This document shows positions 52,693-63,095 of a stretch of DNA of 64,000 bases, one piece after another; within the stretch, counting starts at the first letter, position 1, and the number at the start of each line of letters is the position of its first letter. The position numbers and the translations under genes were made by a program. A model generated the notes under the pieces. The model saw only the letters and a list, made by a program, of their open reading frames with translations. It did no database searches and had not been told where the DNA came from. The stretch lies in assembly GCA_947259925.1 (NCBI GenBank), contig CAMYOG010000004.1:25463-89462 (forward strand), given 5' to 3'. This DNA is from Thermoanaerobaculia bacterium. GTDB lineage: Bacteria > Acidobacteriota > Thermoanaerobaculia > Multivoradales > JAHEKO01.

Positions 52693-54312
52693 TCAGGAGC
52701 CGCCGAGCTGGACCAGAGCGTCGCCGCCGCCGGAGGTGGCGCCCTCGGATACCGTCCCCTCGAAGGGCAAGGTACCGGCGGGAATCGGCTCCCAGAACTG
52801 CTGGGTCTCGTAGAGGCAGCGGACCTGTGCGTAGCGCATCAACGATCGGGTCACCGCCGGGCCGGCACCCGGGTTCGCGGCGATCAGCTTCTGGATCCGC
52901 GACCACATCTGGCGCTCCTCCGGCCCCTTGCGGATCAGCTTCTTGAGCACGCTGATGCCCAGCTGGTCGACGGTGCGCGGCCTCGGGATTCGCGCGTCGC
53001 CACGTTCCAGGGCGAAGACGCCCCGCGGCGGGCCCAATTTCTCGACCATCGTCTCGACCCGGTCCGCGAAGCAGTCCGGGGTATAGAGCCGGTTGCAGAG
53101 CCAGGTCATCCCCTCGGTCAGCTCGTCGGTGGTCAACCCGGTGGGCACGAAGTTGGTGGTCAGAATCGAGTCCGAGACCTCGGCGTCGGAGGCCACCAAC
53201 CGCCCCTCCTCCTTCAAGCGCGCGTAAAGGGGCGTGGCGCTCATCGCCACCAGCGGGTTGAGGCTGAAGACCGGGATGCCGCTCAGCATGGCGAACTCGT
53301 ACTGGCGCTCGAAGATATCGGCGCCGTCGGCGTCGAAGCCGACGATCATGCCGCCCAGCACCACGATGCCGTACTCGAAGAAGACCTCGATCTGCTCGAC
53401 CAGGTCGATACCCACGTTCTGGCGCTTCTTGGTCTCCTTGAGCGCCTCCATGTTCGGGGTCTCGATGCCGACGAAGACCGCGCTCATCCCGCACTCGGCC
53501 ATCAGCCGCATGATCTCCGGATCGCGGGCCGCGTCGATCGAGACCTGGGTCTGGAACGACATCGGACCGTTGGGGCGACTCAGGTTCCAGTCGCGCAGCG
53601 CTTCCATCAGCTCCTTGGCCCGCTTGCGGTAGACGGTGAAGTTGTCGTCGGCCAGGAAGCACGAGTTGTAGCCCGTGTCGTAGAGGTGGTCGAGCTCGGC
53701 GATCACCAACTCCACCGGCTTGTGGCGCTGCTTGCGACCCAGGTACTGGATGACGTCGCAGAAATCGCACTCGAAGGGGCAGCCGCGAGAGGTCTGGACA
53801 CAGCCGACCAGCGCCTGCTCGTTCGGGTAGAGGTCCCAGCGCGGCAGGGGCACTGGCGTCGCCAGATCGGGCTGCGGACACTCGTATTCCGCCTTCCAGG
53901 TACCGTTCTCGAGGTCGTTGAAGAACTCCTCGTAGATCGACTCCAGCTCACCGATGACCAGGATGTCGCAATGGTCGCGCATGATGTGCGGCGACAGCGA
54001 CGCGTACGGCCCGCCGATGATCACCGTCTTGCCACGGCGCCGGAACTCGTCGGCGGCGGCCAGCATCGCCTTCTCCTGGGTGATCTTGCCGGTGATGCCG
54101 ATGTAGTCGGCGTCGACGTCGTAATTGATCGGCTGGACGTGCTCTTCGCAGATCTCGATCCGCCAGTCGCTGGGCGCCATCGCCGCCACCGAGACCGTCG
54201 CCAGATCGGCGACCGCCTGGATGGGAGCCAGACCCATGTACTCGTAGACCTCGGAGCCGAAATAGCTCGGGTTGGTGTTCCTGGGATTGATCAGATACAG
54301 GGACTTCGCCAC
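52693..54312 (-). CDS. B12-binding radical SAM protein (DUF4070 type)
   Basis: 539 residues. N-terminal cobalamin-binding fold (about 1-130, with IIGGPYASLSP), then the radical SAM cluster motif CPFECDFC (C178, C182, C185) and a C-terminal DUF4070-like region after about 330. The class includes hopanoid C-2 methylase HpnP and other methylases of unactivated carbons. No hopanoid genes are nearby, so the substrate is open. It lies between lepA and the acyl-CoA dehydrogenase on the same strand. Confidence 0.87.
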   Translation of the reverse strand: MAKSLYLINPRNTNPSYFGSEVYEYMGLAPIQAVADLATVSVAAMAPSDWRIEICEEHVQPINYDVDADYIGITGKITQEKAMLAAADEFRRRGKTVIIGGPYASLSPHIMRDHCDILVIGELESIYEEFFNDLENGTWKAEYECPQPDLATPVPLPRWDLYPNEQALVGCVQTSRGCPFECDFCDVIQYLGRKQRHKPVELVIAELDHLYDTGYNSCFLADDNFTVYRKRAKELMEALRDWNLSRPNGPMSFQTQVSIDAARDPEIMRLMAECGMSAVFVGIETPNMEALKETKKRQNVGIDLVEQIEVFFEYGIVVLGGMIVGFDADGADIFERQYEFAMLSGIPVFSLNPLVAMSATPLYARLKEEGRLVASDAEVSDSILTTNFVPTGLTTDELTEGMTWLCNRLYTPDCFADRVETMVEKLGPPRGVFALERGDARIPRPRTVDQLGISVLKKLIRKGPEERQMWSRIQKLIAANPGAGPAVTRSLMRYAQVRCLYETQQFWEPIPAGTLPFEGTVSEGATSGGGDALVQLGGS

Positions 54313-54435
54313 GCGTGAGCCCTCGACTGGAAATGGAATGGGAGTGGACCTGCTCCGCTAAGTGGTTGAGTCTAGCAGAATTAGCCCCGCCCCGGCTCTC
54401 AAAAGCGACTGGCTGGCGAAGGCTCTCGGAGTCCG

Positions 54436-56235
54436 CTACTTGTCGGTTTCGGACTTGAGCACCGCCACGAAGGCCGCCTGCGGAATCTCGACCGCGCCGA
54501 CCATCTTCATCCTCTTCTTGCCTTCCCTCTGCTTCTCGAGCAGCTTCCGCTTGCGGGTGATGTCGCCTCCGTAGCACTTGGCGGTGACGTCCTTGCGGAA
54601 GGCGCCGATCGTGGAGCGGGCGATGATCTTGCCGCCGATCGCGCCCTGGATGGCGATCTTGAACTGCTGCTTGGGAATGGTCTCGGCCAGCTTCTCGCAA
54701 TAGTGGAGCGCCCGCTGCCGCGCCTTGTCGCGGTGGACCAGCTGCGCCAGGGCGTCGACCGGCTCACTGTTGACCAGGATGTCGACCTTGACCAGATCCG
54801 ATTCCCGATAGTCGAGCAGCTCGTAGTCGAACGAGCCGTAGCCCTGGGTGATGGTCTTGAGCTTGTCGTAGAAGTCGAACAGCACTTCGGCGAGCGGCAT
54901 CTCCGAGGTCAGCTCGACCCGGCCGACCGCCAGGTAGCTGAAGGTGGTGTTGACGCCACGGCGCTCGCGGCAGAGATCCATCACCGCGCCGATGTAGCGC
55001 TCGGGCATCATGATCGCCGCCTTGATGAACGGCTCCCAGGTGGTGGCGATGTTGGCCGGATCGGGGAAGAACATCGGGTTCTCGACCTCGAGCTCCTCGC
55101 CGTCCTCGAGCAGCACGCGGTACTTGACCGAAGGCGCCGACAGCAGGAGCGACAGGCCGTATTCGCGCTTCAGCCGCTCCTGGACGACGTCGAGATGAAG
55201 CAGTCCCAGAAAGCCACAGCGGAAGCCGAAGCCGAGCGCCGACGACGAGTCCTTTTCGTAGGTGATGGCGGCGTCGTTGAGCGCCAGCTTGTCGAGCGCC
55301 TTGGTCAGGTCCTCGTAGTCGTCGGTCGACATCGGATAGATCGACGAGAAGACCACCGGCTTGGCCTCCTTGTAGCCCGGTAGCGGCTCGGCCGCCGCGT
55401 TGTCGGCCTCGGTGATCGTGTCGCCGATGGCGATGTCGCGAACCGCCTTGATGCCGGCGATGACGTAGCCGACCGCACCCGCTTCGAGCTTGTCGTCTTT
55501 CTTGCGCTCGAGCTGCAGGAGGCCGACCTCCTCGACGTCGTACTCCTTCTCGGTGTGCATCAGCTGGATCTTGCGCCCCGGCCGGAGGGTGCCCTCCTTG
55601 ACCCGCACCAGGAGCACGACTCCGCGGTAGGCGTCGTATTGGGCGTCGAAGATCAGGGCCTGAAGCGGTGCGGCCGGATCACCCTGCGGCGCCGGCAGCT
55701 TGGTAACGATCGCCTCCAGAACGTTGTCGATGCCGACGCCGTTCTTGGCCGAGGTCTGGACGGCCTCGAACGGATCGAGCCCCAGATCCTCGTCGATCTC
55801 CTCGGCCACCCGATCGATATCGGCCGACGGCAGGTCGATCTTGTTGATCACCGGCACCAGCTCGAGGTCGTACTCGAGCGCCAGGTAGAGATTGGCGACG
55901 GTCTGGGCCTCGACGCCCTGGGAAGCGTCGACCACCAGGAGCGCGCCCTCGCACGACATCAGCGACCGCCTGACCTCGTGCGAGAAGTCGACGTGCCCCG
56001 GGGTGTCGATCAGATTGAGCTTGTAGCGCTCGCCGTCCTGGGCGTCGTAGAGCAGCGTCACCGTGTTGCTCTTGATGGTGATTCCGCGCTCACGCTCGAT
56101 GTCCATCTGATCGAGGATCTGATCGCGGAACTTCCGCTCCTCGACGGCGTTGCACGCCTGGATCAACCGATCGGCAAGCGTCGACTTGCCATGATCGATG
56201 TGCGCGATGATGCAGAAGTTGCGGACGTTGTCCAA
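54436..56235 (-). CDS. lepA: Elongation factor 4 (back-translocating GTPase LepA)
   Basis: 599 residues, full family length. P-loop AHIDHGKST, switch II DTPGHVDFSHE, NKIDLPSAD, and the LepA-specific C-terminal domain with QAAFVAVL at the end. It acts on ribosomes to influence elongation and 30S maturation. No frameshift; a safe anchor for orientation. The PAP2 phosphatase gene starts upstream on the same strand. Confidence 0.97.
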   Translation of the reverse strand: MDNVRNFCIIAHIDHGKSTLADRLIQACNAVEERKFRDQILDQMDIERERGITIKSNTVTLLYDAQDGERYKLNLIDTPGHVDFSHEVRRSLMSCEGALLVVDASQGVEAQTVANLYLALEYDLELVPVINKIDLPSADIDRVAEEIDEDLGLDPFEAVQTSAKNGVGIDNVLEAIVTKLPAPQGDPAAPLQALIFDAQYDAYRGVVLLVRVKEGTLRPGRKIQLMHTEKEYDVEEVGLLQLERKKDDKLEAGAVGYVIAGIKAVRDIAIGDTITEADNAAAEPLPGYKEAKPVVFSSIYPMSTDDYEDLTKALDKLALNDAAITYEKDSSSALGFGFRCGFLGLLHLDVVQERLKREYGLSLLLSAPSVKYRVLLEDGEELEVENPMFFPDPANIATTWEPFIKAAIMMPERYIGAVMDLCRERRGVNTTFSYLAVGRVELTSEMPLAEVLFDFYDKLKTITQGYGSFDYELLDYRESDLVKVDILVNSEPVDALAQLVHRDKARQRALHYCEKLAETIPKQQFKIAIQGAIGGKIIARSTIGAFRKDVTAKCYGGDITRKRKLLEKQREGKKRMKMVGAVEIPQAAFVAVLKSETDK

Positions 56236-56326
56236 GGGTCACCCCGTGCTCCGGCGGGGAGTTTACGACGCCATGCGCAACGGTCGGGAGATCCGTATCC
56301 TGTCACCGTATCTCACACGACTCCGA

Positions 56327-57361
56327 TCACCGGAGAGGCTCGAGCAGGCCGACTCCCGGCTCGCCTCTCTCGTAGAGCCCGATCCGATAGCAGATCACGG
56401 TCGTTCCCCAGACCAGGACGAACGCGCTCACGGCCCGGATCACTGCCTCCAGGATCTCGCTCTCGCCGAGCACCGCTTCGAGCGCCGTGGTCAGGACGCG
56501 GCCCGTGATCAGGTAGAGCGCGAAGGCGAGGATCACCCGCGCCGCTCGGGCTCCGAGCGAGCCGCCTCCGACCGGCAACCCACCGCGCGTCAGCAACCAG
56601 AGGCCCGCATGTAGGCCCATGAGCCGCAGGACGCTGTCGAGCTCGGCTCCCGGCACCAGCGCCACCAGCAGCGGCAGGAGGAGATAAAGGAACGTCCGCA
56701 GAGACCCGGGCGGCAGCGTCAGCCGCTGGATGGCCCGCTGGAGCACCGGGGAGTGCCCCGGCTCCGACAGCGGTCGGATGGCGGCCGAGTACGCGACGCC
56801 GAGTACCAGCAGACCGACGACGAATCCGCCCAGGACGTCGGCCAGGAAGTGCCGTCCCAGATACATGCGCGACAGCGGCATCAGGACGACCAGCGTGAAA
56901 GCCAGCGCCCACAGCCAGCGCTTGCGGAAGAGCATCGCGATCGCGCCCCACATCACCGTCGTGATGCCGACGTGACCGGATGGCAGCCCGTACGAGACGT
57001 CTCCCAGCCCGCGATAGTACGAGACGACTTCGGTAGGCAGCGGCTCCCAGAAGCCGGGGGCGCCCATACGCTCGAACGGGATGATCTCGGGATCGTCGTC
57101 GCCCGGTTGGAGCAGGGTCGAGTCGACGGACTCGGGTCGCGGCAGGGCGAAGGCGGTCTTGAGGACGTTGATGAGCACTCCGGTCCAGGCAACGGTCAGA
57201 ACCAGCACGAAGCCCCGTCTGAAGTCGACTCCGAAGGCGATCACGAGCAGCATCGGGATCAGTATCCAGGCGTAGCCGAGAGTGGTGACCGCGAGCATGA
57301 AAGCGGTCATACCCTCCGACGCCAGGGATTGGAGTGCGTGAATCGGCTCGGTCTGGAACAT
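56327..57361 (-). CDS. PAP2-family membrane phosphatase
   Basis: 344 residues with about ten membrane helices. The three phosphatase motifs are KTAFALPRP (KxxxxxxRP), PSGH in YGLPSGHVGI, and SRMYLGRHFLADVLGG. Members remove phosphate from phosphatidic acid, phosphatidylglycerol phosphate or undecaprenyl pyrophosphate. The C-terminal half is longer than in small PAP2 proteins and has further helices (LLPLLVALVPGAEL). Confidence 0.9.
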   Translation of the reverse strand: MFQTEPIHALQSLASEGMTAFMLAVTTLGYAWILIPMLLVIAFGVDFRRGFVLVLTVAWTGVLINVLKTAFALPRPESVDSTLLQPGDDDPEIIPFERMGAPGFWEPLPTEVVSYYRGLGDVSYGLPSGHVGITTVMWGAIAMLFRKRWLWALAFTLVVLMPLSRMYLGRHFLADVLGGFVVGLLVLGVAYSAAIRPLSEPGHSPVLQRAIQRLTLPPGSLRTFLYLLLPLLVALVPGAELDSVLRLMGLHAGLWLLTRGGLPVGGGSLGARAARVILAFALYLITGRVLTTALEAVLGESEILEAVIRAVSAFVLVWGTTVICYRIGLYERGEPGVGLLEPLR

Positions 57362-57488
57362 CGACGCTCGGTAGTAGGACCCGGTCGGAGCCGGACCGGT
57401 TGCACTCGATCGATCGGGGTTCAGTCTACAATCGCGCGAGCACCCGAAGCGTGAGCGGCCCCGGGGTCGCGATCAGAAAGGAGCGGTC

Positions 57489-58841
57489 TTGCCTGCCTCA
57501 TTGATGGAATTCGTCTCCGACGCGTCCAGCTTCGTCTGGGGGCCGTTCCTGCTGATCCCGCTCTTGCTGCTGACCGGCTTCTTCCTGACCGTCCGCCTGC
57601 GCGGTCTTCAGTTCACGCAGCTCTGGGGATCGCTCTATCTGGCGCTGGTCGTGCGCAAGGAGAAGGACGCCGAGGGCGACATCTCGCACTTCCAGGCGCT
57701 GATGACCGCGCTGGCCGCGACCGTCGGCACCGGCAACATCGTCGGCGTCGCGACCGCGATCGCCCTCGGCGGTCCCGGAGCTCTGTTCTGGATGTGGATG
57801 ACCGGCCTGGTCGGCATGGCGACGAAGTTCTCGGAAGCGCTCTTGTCGGTCAAGTTCCGCACCACCGATGAGCGCGGCGAGCAGGCGGGCGGACCGATGT
57901 ACTACCTGGCGAACGGTGTGAAGCCGGCTGGGCTCGGCAAGCTGCTGGGCGTGCTGTTCGCACTGTTCGCCGCGGTCGCGGCGTTCGGCATCGGCAACAT
58001 GGTGCAGTCGAACTCGGTCGCGGCCGGGCTGAAGGACTCGTTCGGCATCGAGACCTGGATCACCGGCCTGGTGATGGCGATCGCCGCCGGCGCCGTGATC
58101 CTCGGCGGCATCAAGTCGATCGGCCGCTTCACCGGCGTCTTCGTGCCGGTGATGATCGTCCTCTACATGTTCGGCGGCGGGTTGGTGATCCTGATGAACC
58201 TCGGCAAGCTGCCGGCGGCGTTCATGCTGGTTCTGAACAGCGCCTTCTCGGGCACCGCCGCCGCCGGAGGCTTCGCCGGCGCGGCCCTGGCGCAGGCGAT
58301 CCGCTTCGGAGTCGCCCGCGGCATCTTCTCGAACGAATCGGGCCTCGGCTCGGCCGGCATCGCGGCGGCCGCGGCACAGACCAGGGAGCCGACCCGTCAG
58401 GCGCTGGTGTCGATGACCCAGACCTTCATCGACACGATCGTCGTCTGCTCGTTCACCGGCTTCGCGATCCTCTGCACCGGTGTCTGGGAGACCGGCCTCA
58501 ACGGCGCGCCGCTCACCCAGGCGGCCTTCCGCGCCGGCCTCGGTGATTTCGGCAGTTGGATCGTCTCGATCGGTCTGACGATGTTCGCCTTCTCGACGGT
58601 GCTCGGATGGAGCTACTACGGCGAGAAGTCGATCGAGTTTCTGCTCGGCACCTGGGCGATCACGCCCTATCGGTTCGTCTTCGTGATCGCGGTCTTCTTC
58701 GGCGCCATCCGCAGCCTCGAGTTCGTCTGGGGGGTCTCGGACGTGATGAACGGGCTGATGGCGCTGCCCAACCTGGTCGGCCTACTGCTCCTGAGCGGCG
58801 TGATCGTGGCCGAGACCAGAGGTTACCTCGATCGCACCTGA
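57489..58841 (+). CDS. Alanine/glycine:cation symporter (AGCS family)
   Basis: 450 residues, about ten to eleven helices. Family signatures: [20 protein letters not shown] and later [20 protein letters not shown]. It imports alanine or glycine with Na+ or H+. TTG 57489 has AAAGGAG five bases upstream; ATG 57504 in the same frame is an alternative. A TACAAT box near 57430 may be its -10. It is divergent from the PAP2 gene. Confidence 0.92.
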   Translation: MPASLMEFVSDASSFVWGPFLLIPLLLLTGFFLTVRLRGLQFTQLWGSLYLALVVRKEKDAEGDISHFQALMTALAATVGTGNIVGVATAIALGGPGALFWMWMTGLVGMATKFSEALLSVKFRTTDERGEQAGGPMYYLANGVKPAGLGKLLGVLFALFAAVAAFGIGNMVQSNSVAAGLKDSFGIETWITGLVMAIAAGAVILGGIKSIGRFTGVFVPVMIVLYMFGGGLVILMNLGKLPAAFMLVLNSAFSGTAAAGGFAGAALAQAIRFGVARGIFSNESGLGSAGIAAAAAQTREPTRQALVSMTQTFIDTIVVCSFTGFAILCTGVWETGLNGAPLTQAAFRAGLGDFGSWIVSIGLTMFAFSTVLGWSYYGEKSIEFLLGTWAITPYRFVFVIAVFFGAIRSLEFVWGVSDVMNGLMALPNLVGLLLLSGVIVAETRGYLDRT

Positions 58842-58868
58842 GGTCTCGACGCGGAAGGATCCACGAGC

Positions 58869-60281
58869 ATGCGAGCCGCACGGCAGCTTCTCGGCGTCCT
58901 GTGGCTGGTCCTGGCGGGAGCTGCCGCGGGCCAGGAGCTCCCGGTCAGCAAGATCGTCGAGACGGTTGCCACCGGGAAGGACCCGGACCAGACCTACGCT
59001 CTCTACCTTCCGACCGGGTATGGCCAGCAGGACCGCCGCTGGCCGGTGCTGTTCGTGCTCGATCCGCGCGGGCGAGCGATCCCCGGTATCGAACGCTTTC
59101 TGCCGGCCGCGGAGCGCCACGGCTACATCGTGCTCAGCTCGTACACGAGCCAGAGCGACACCTCCGCCGACGTCAACGTCCGCGCTCTCGACGCCTTGCT
59201 CCAGGAGGCCCAGACGCGCTACCGCTTCCACCCGCGCAGGCTTTATCTCGCCGGCATGTCGGGCACCGCGCACGCCGCCTGGCGGTTCGCCCAGATCCTC
59301 GAAGAGAACGTCGCCGGCGTGATCGCAGCGGTCGGGGGTGTTCAAGAAAGCACCCAGGGACCGCCGGGACCGGCCACCTTCGCCTACTACGGCATCACCG
59401 GCACCGCCGACTTCAACTACCAGGAGATGCTCCGACTCGAGGAGCACATGCTGGCGAGCGGCATCGACCATCGCCTCGAGATCTTCGAAGGACGCCACGG
59501 CTGGCCGCCGCACGACTACACCAATCGCGCCCTCGATTGGATGGAGCTCCAGGCGGTCAAGCGTGGTCTGGCGGAGCCGGATCCGGAGCTGGTAGAGGCG
59601 GAGCTCGAACGGGCGAGGCAAGCCGCAGCAGCGGCCGAAGATCCTCTGGAGCGACTGCGGCGCTATCGCGACGTAGTCCGCGACTTCCCGGACTCGCCCG
59701 GCGTCGATGCCGACCAGGCGACGATCCGTCAGCTCGAGAAGGACCCCGAGGTCAAGGCTCGCCGGAAACAAGAGCGGGCGCTCGCGAGGAGCGAGAGCAG
59801 CCACACGACCAGGTGGTACGTTCCCTGGCTGATTCAGCTGCAGTCCGAGGAGCAGCGGCTGCCGACCGTCGCCGAGTCGTTGATCGCGCTAAGGGTCGGA
59901 CCGCTCAAGGAGCAGGCCGCGAATCCCGGCGATCCTCCCGCGGCACGGTCCGCGGAGCGCACTCTCGAGTACCTCTACGTCGGCGTCGCGTCTAGCCACC
60001 CGCGCGACTTCCAGGCCGATGGCGAGCTCGACCGCGCGATCCGCTCGCTGGAGGTCGCCGTGGCGATCTTCCCCGAGCGGGCCGGCGGCTACTGGCGTCT
60101 AGCCTCGGCCCTGGTGCGGGCCGGCCGCGAGGAGGCCGCAGTCAGGGCGCTCCGCAAAGCGATCGGCTTCGGCAACGTCGATCTCGAGCGCTTCAAGAAC
60201 GACCCGGACTGGGAGCCGCTTCGCGATCGGGTCGAGTGGAGCGAGCTGCTCATACTGGCCGAGAAACGGGCGAGACGGTAA
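58869..60281 (+). CDS. Secreted esterase-like protein with C-terminal TPR region
   Basis: 470 residues. Signal peptide (LLGVLWLVLAGAAAGQ), then an alpha/beta-hydrolase domain of the PHB depolymerase/esterase kind: RRWPVLFVLDPRG, nucleophile elbow LAGMSGTAHAAW, and a probable triad His in FEGRHGWPP. From about 225 the protein is helical with a TPR-like end (GYWRLASALVRAGREEAAVR). Exact substrate unknown. It follows the AGCS gene by 27 bases and may be cotranscribed. Confidence 0.8.
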   Translation: MRAARQLLGVLWLVLAGAAAGQELPVSKIVETVATGKDPDQTYALYLPTGYGQQDRRWPVLFVLDPRGRAIPGIERFLPAAERHGYIVLSSYTSQSDTSADVNVRALDALLQEAQTRYRFHPRRLYLAGMSGTAHAAWRFAQILEENVAGVIAAVGGVQESTQGPPGPATFAYYGITGTADFNYQEMLRLEEHMLASGIDHRLEIFEGRHGWPPHDYTNRALDWMELQAVKRGLAEPDPELVEAELERARQAAAAAEDPLERLRRYRDVVRDFPDSPGVDADQATIRQLEKDPEVKARRKQERALARSESSHTTRWYVPWLIQLQSEEQRLPTVAESLIALRVGPLKEQAANPGDPPAARSAERTLEYLYVGVASSHPRDFQADGELDRAIRSLEVAVAIFPERAGGYWRLASALVRAGREEAAVRALRKAIGFGNVDLERFKNDPDWEPLRDRVEWSELLILAEKRARR

Positions 60282-60312
60282 TTTCTCCCGGCTCTCGGAT
60301 CGCGGCTCGAGG

Positions 60313-61656
60313 TCAGTCGCCGTCCGTCACCGCCGGCACCGCATCGATCGCTTCCCGGATCATCTCCTCGATCACCCCCGGCTCGACCTCTTCGAGGTCG
60401 TAGCCGACGTTGGCGATCGGCTTGTCGGTCGACAGCACGCGGCTCAGCTCGATCGGCGTCCCCTCGACCACGACGTCGGCCGGGGTGGCGTTGATCGTCG
60501 CCTCGAGGTCGCGCATCTGCTCGGCACCGTAGCCCATCGCCGGCAGGATCTTGCGCGCGTTGGGATACGCCTCGTAGGTCTCCTTGATCGAGCCGACCGC
60601 GTACGGAGTCGGATCGACGATCTCGGCGGCGCCGGAACGCTCGGCCGCCACCCAGCCGGCGCCGTAGGACATACCACCGTGGGTGAGGGTCGGGCCGTCC
60701 TCGATCACCAGCGCCCGCTTGCCCTCGATCAGCTCCGGCCGGTCGACCGAGACCACAGAGCGGCACTGGATGACCCGCGCACCCGGGTTGGCCTCCTTGC
60801 AGTTGGCAAGCACGATCTCGACGTTCGCCGGATCGGCCGTCTGCACCTTGTTGATGATCAACAGGTCGGCCAGCCGCAGGTTGGTCTCGCCCGGGTAATA
60901 GAGGAGCTCGTGACCCGGCCGATGTGGGTCGACCAGCGCGATGTGCAGGTTCGGCTTGTAGAACGGCGTGTCGTTGTTGCCGCCGTCCCAGAGGACGACG
61001 TCCGCCTCCTGCTCCGCCTCGCGCAGGATGCGCTCGTAATCGACACCGGCGTAGACCACGAAGCCGCGATCGATCATCGGCTCGTACTCCTCGCGCTCCT
61101 CGATGGTGGTCTCGTGGAGATCGAGATCCTCGTGGGTCGCGAAGCGCTGACACACCTGCTTGGAGAGATCTCCGTAGGGCATCGGGTGGCGCACCGAGAC
61201 CACCTTCTTGCCCAGCTTCTGGAGCACCCCGGCCACGTATCGACTGGTCTGCGACTTGCCGACCCCGGTCCGGACCGCGGTGACCGCGACCACCGGCTTG
61301 CTCGAGCGGATCATGGTCCGCTGCGCCGAGCAGACGCCGAAGTGCGCGCCCCAGCCGATCACCTTGCTGGCGTGATGCATCACGTACTCGTGCGAGACGT
61401 CCGAGTAGGAAAACCAGACCTCGTCGACTCTCTGATCGACGACGATCGACTCGAGCTCCTCCTCGGCCCGGATCGGAATGCCGTCCGGGTAGAGCCCGCC
61501 GGCCAGCTCGGCGGGATAGGTGCGGCCCTCGATGTCGGGGATCTGCGCCGCGGTGAACGCCATCACTTCATAGTCCTCGTTGTCGCGAAAGAGGGTATTG
61601 AAGTTGTGGAAGTCGCGCCCGGCGGCGCCCATGATCACGACTCTGGTTCGGGCCAT
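60313..61656 (-). CDS. cpgS: Cyclic 2,3-diphosphoglycerate synthetase-like protein
   Basis: 447 residues, matching the archaeal cyclic 2,3-diphosphoglycerate synthetase family in length and order. N-terminal VVIMGAAGRDFHNFNTLFRD, a P-loop RTGVGKSQTSR (129-139), then WDGGNNDTPFYKPN and HGGMSYGAGWVAA. In methanogens the enzyme makes cyclic 2,3-diphosphoglycerate, a thermoprotective phosphate store, from 2,3-diphosphoglycerate and ATP. Bacterial homologues are largely untested. No 2-phosphoglycerate kinase is adjacent, so the reaction may differ. Confidence 0.85.
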   Translation of the reverse strand: MARTRVVIMGAAGRDFHNFNTLFRDNEDYEVMAFTAAQIPDIEGRTYPAELAGGLYPDGIPIRAEEELESIVVDQRVDEVWFSYSDVSHEYVMHHASKVIGWGAHFGVCSAQRTMIRSSKPVVAVTAVRTGVGKSQTSRYVAGVLQKLGKKVVSVRHPMPYGDLSKQVCQRFATHEDLDLHETTIEEREEYEPMIDRGFVVYAGVDYERILREAEQEADVVLWDGGNNDTPFYKPNLHIALVDPHRPGHELLYYPGETNLRLADLLIINKVQTADPANVEIVLANCKEANPGARVIQCRSVVSVDRPELIEGKRALVIEDGPTLTHGGMSYGAGWVAAERSGAAEIVDPTPYAVGSIKETYEAYPNARKILPAMGYGAEQMRDLEATINATPADVVVEGTPIELSRVLSTDKPIANVGYDLEEVEPGVIEEMIREAIDAVPAVTDGD

Positions 61657-61730
61657 TCGGATCTCCTATTCGGTTCTGGTCGTGGAGCCCCCTCGGGGGC
61701 CGCCAGAAGATATCAAGCAGCAGCCGGCAG

Positions 61731-61736
61731 TAGAAT
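61731..61736 (+). promoter_or_regulatory. -10 box of a predicted leaderless promoter (yihY)
   Basis: TAGAAT lies exactly six bases before the TTG at 61743, the same spacing as for hemW and the OsmC-like gene. No Shine-Dalgarno is present. Confidence 0.45.
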
Positions 61737-61742
61737 GGGGCT

Positions 61743-63095
61743 TTGAGCAAAACCCCTTCCGGCCCGGTCACCTTCCGACTCGCTCGGCGCCTCTGGCAGA
61801 CCGACCCGGCGACCCTTCCGGGGTGGAAGGCTGCCGGACTACGCATCCTGCGCATCGCCTACGCCGTCGCCCGCGACCTCTTCGGCGGGCAGCTCAACCT
61901 GCACGCGATGAGCCTGGTCTACACGACCCTGCTGTCGATCATCCCGCTGCTGGCGGTCAGCTTCACCGTCTTCCGCGCCTTCCAGATCGACAGCGGCTTC
62001 GAGCGGGTGTTGCTCAACTACCTGCGGCCGCTCGGCGAGCAGGGGGAGCGGCTGGCGCGGCAGGTGGTGGCGGCGGTGGAGGGCCTCGACTACACCCTGC
62101 TCGGCTCCGTGGGCGTTCTGCTCCTTTTCTACACCGTCTTCACGCTGATCATGAAGATCGAGGCGGCGTTCAACTTCACCTGGCACGTCCGACACGCGCG
62201 CAAGCTCTCCCAGCACTTCGAGTACCTGGCGGTGATCCTGATCGGTCCGCTGATGATCTTCGTCGTATTCGGCTCGACGACCGCGGTCATGGGGACGCGC
62301 GTGGTCGTCGACCTGCGCCAGATCGAGCCGGTCGGCGCCATCTTCAGCCTGACCGGCGAAATCTTGCCGTACCTGTTGGTGATCGCCACCTTCACCTTCT
62401 TCTACCTGTTCGTTCCCAACACCCGGGTCAAGCTCGGATCCGCCCTGGTCGGCGCACTCATCGCCGGGCTGCTCTGGGAGGTCTCTTCGAGGCTCTTCTC
62501 CTCGATCGTAGTCACCTCGGCGCGCTACCAGGCGCTGGTCTCCAGCCTGGCGATCCCCCTGCTGTTCATGATCTGGCTCTACGTCAGCTGGCTGATCCTG
62601 CTGATCGGCGCCGCGGTCGCCTTCTACCACCAGCACCCCGAGTTCCTCGGCATCGCCCGCGAAGAGGTCCGGATCAGCAACCGCGTGCACGAGAAGCTCG
62701 CCCTGCTGCTCGTCTACCTGATCGGCAAGAGCCATTACTCCGGTGATTCGCAGTGGACGGCGCTCGCGCTCGCCCGGCGGGTGGCGCTACCCGAGGACGT
62801 GGTGACCGGGGTGCTCGAAGCGCTCGAGAAGAGTGGGCTGATCGCCGCGTCGGGTCGCCGGGAGACCGTCTACCTGCCCGCCCGACCGTTCGAGGAGGTG
62901 CGTCTGGGTGACGTTCTGAAAGCGGTACGAACGGTCGAAGAGGGCCCCTACCTGAACGCCGACCGGGTGAGCGTCGAGCCGGAGGTGAACGAGCTGAGGG
63001 CCAGTCTCGCCGCGGCGACCGACAGCGCTCTGGGCGAGCGGACGGTCAAGGAGTGGGTGACCGCGGAGCTCCCGGAAGCCGCGGCCGAGGAATGA
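61743..63095 (+). CDS. YihY/BrkB-family membrane protein with C-terminal winged-helix region
   Basis: 450 residues. Six helices at about 40-290 with YihY motifs (MSLVYTTLLSIIPLLAVSFT, YVSWLILLIGAAVAFY). After about 330 a winged-helix-like part (ALARRVALPEDVVTGVLEAL) is typical of longer members. Once annotated as ribonuclease BN, but these membrane proteins are not that enzyme; role unknown. The stop overlaps the arfB start (ATGA). Confidence 0.88.
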   Translation: MSKTPSGPVTFRLARRLWQTDPATLPGWKAAGLRILRIAYAVARDLFGGQLNLHAMSLVYTTLLSIIPLLAVSFTVFRAFQIDSGFERVLLNYLRPLGEQGERLARQVVAAVEGLDYTLLGSVGVLLLFYTVFTLIMKIEAAFNFTWHVRHARKLSQHFEYLAVILIGPLMIFVVFGSTTAVMGTRVVVDLRQIEPVGAIFSLTGEILPYLLVIATFTFFYLFVPNTRVKLGSALVGALIAGLLWEVSSRLFSSIVVTSARYQALVSSLAIPLLFMIWLYVSWLILLIGAAVAFYHQHPEFLGIAREEVRISNRVHEKLALLLVYLIGKSHYSGDSQWTALALARRVALPEDVVTGVLEALEKSGLIAASGRRETVYLPARPFEEVRLGDVLKAVRTVEEGPYLNADRVSVEPEVNELRASLAAATDSALGERTVKEWVTAELPEAAAEE

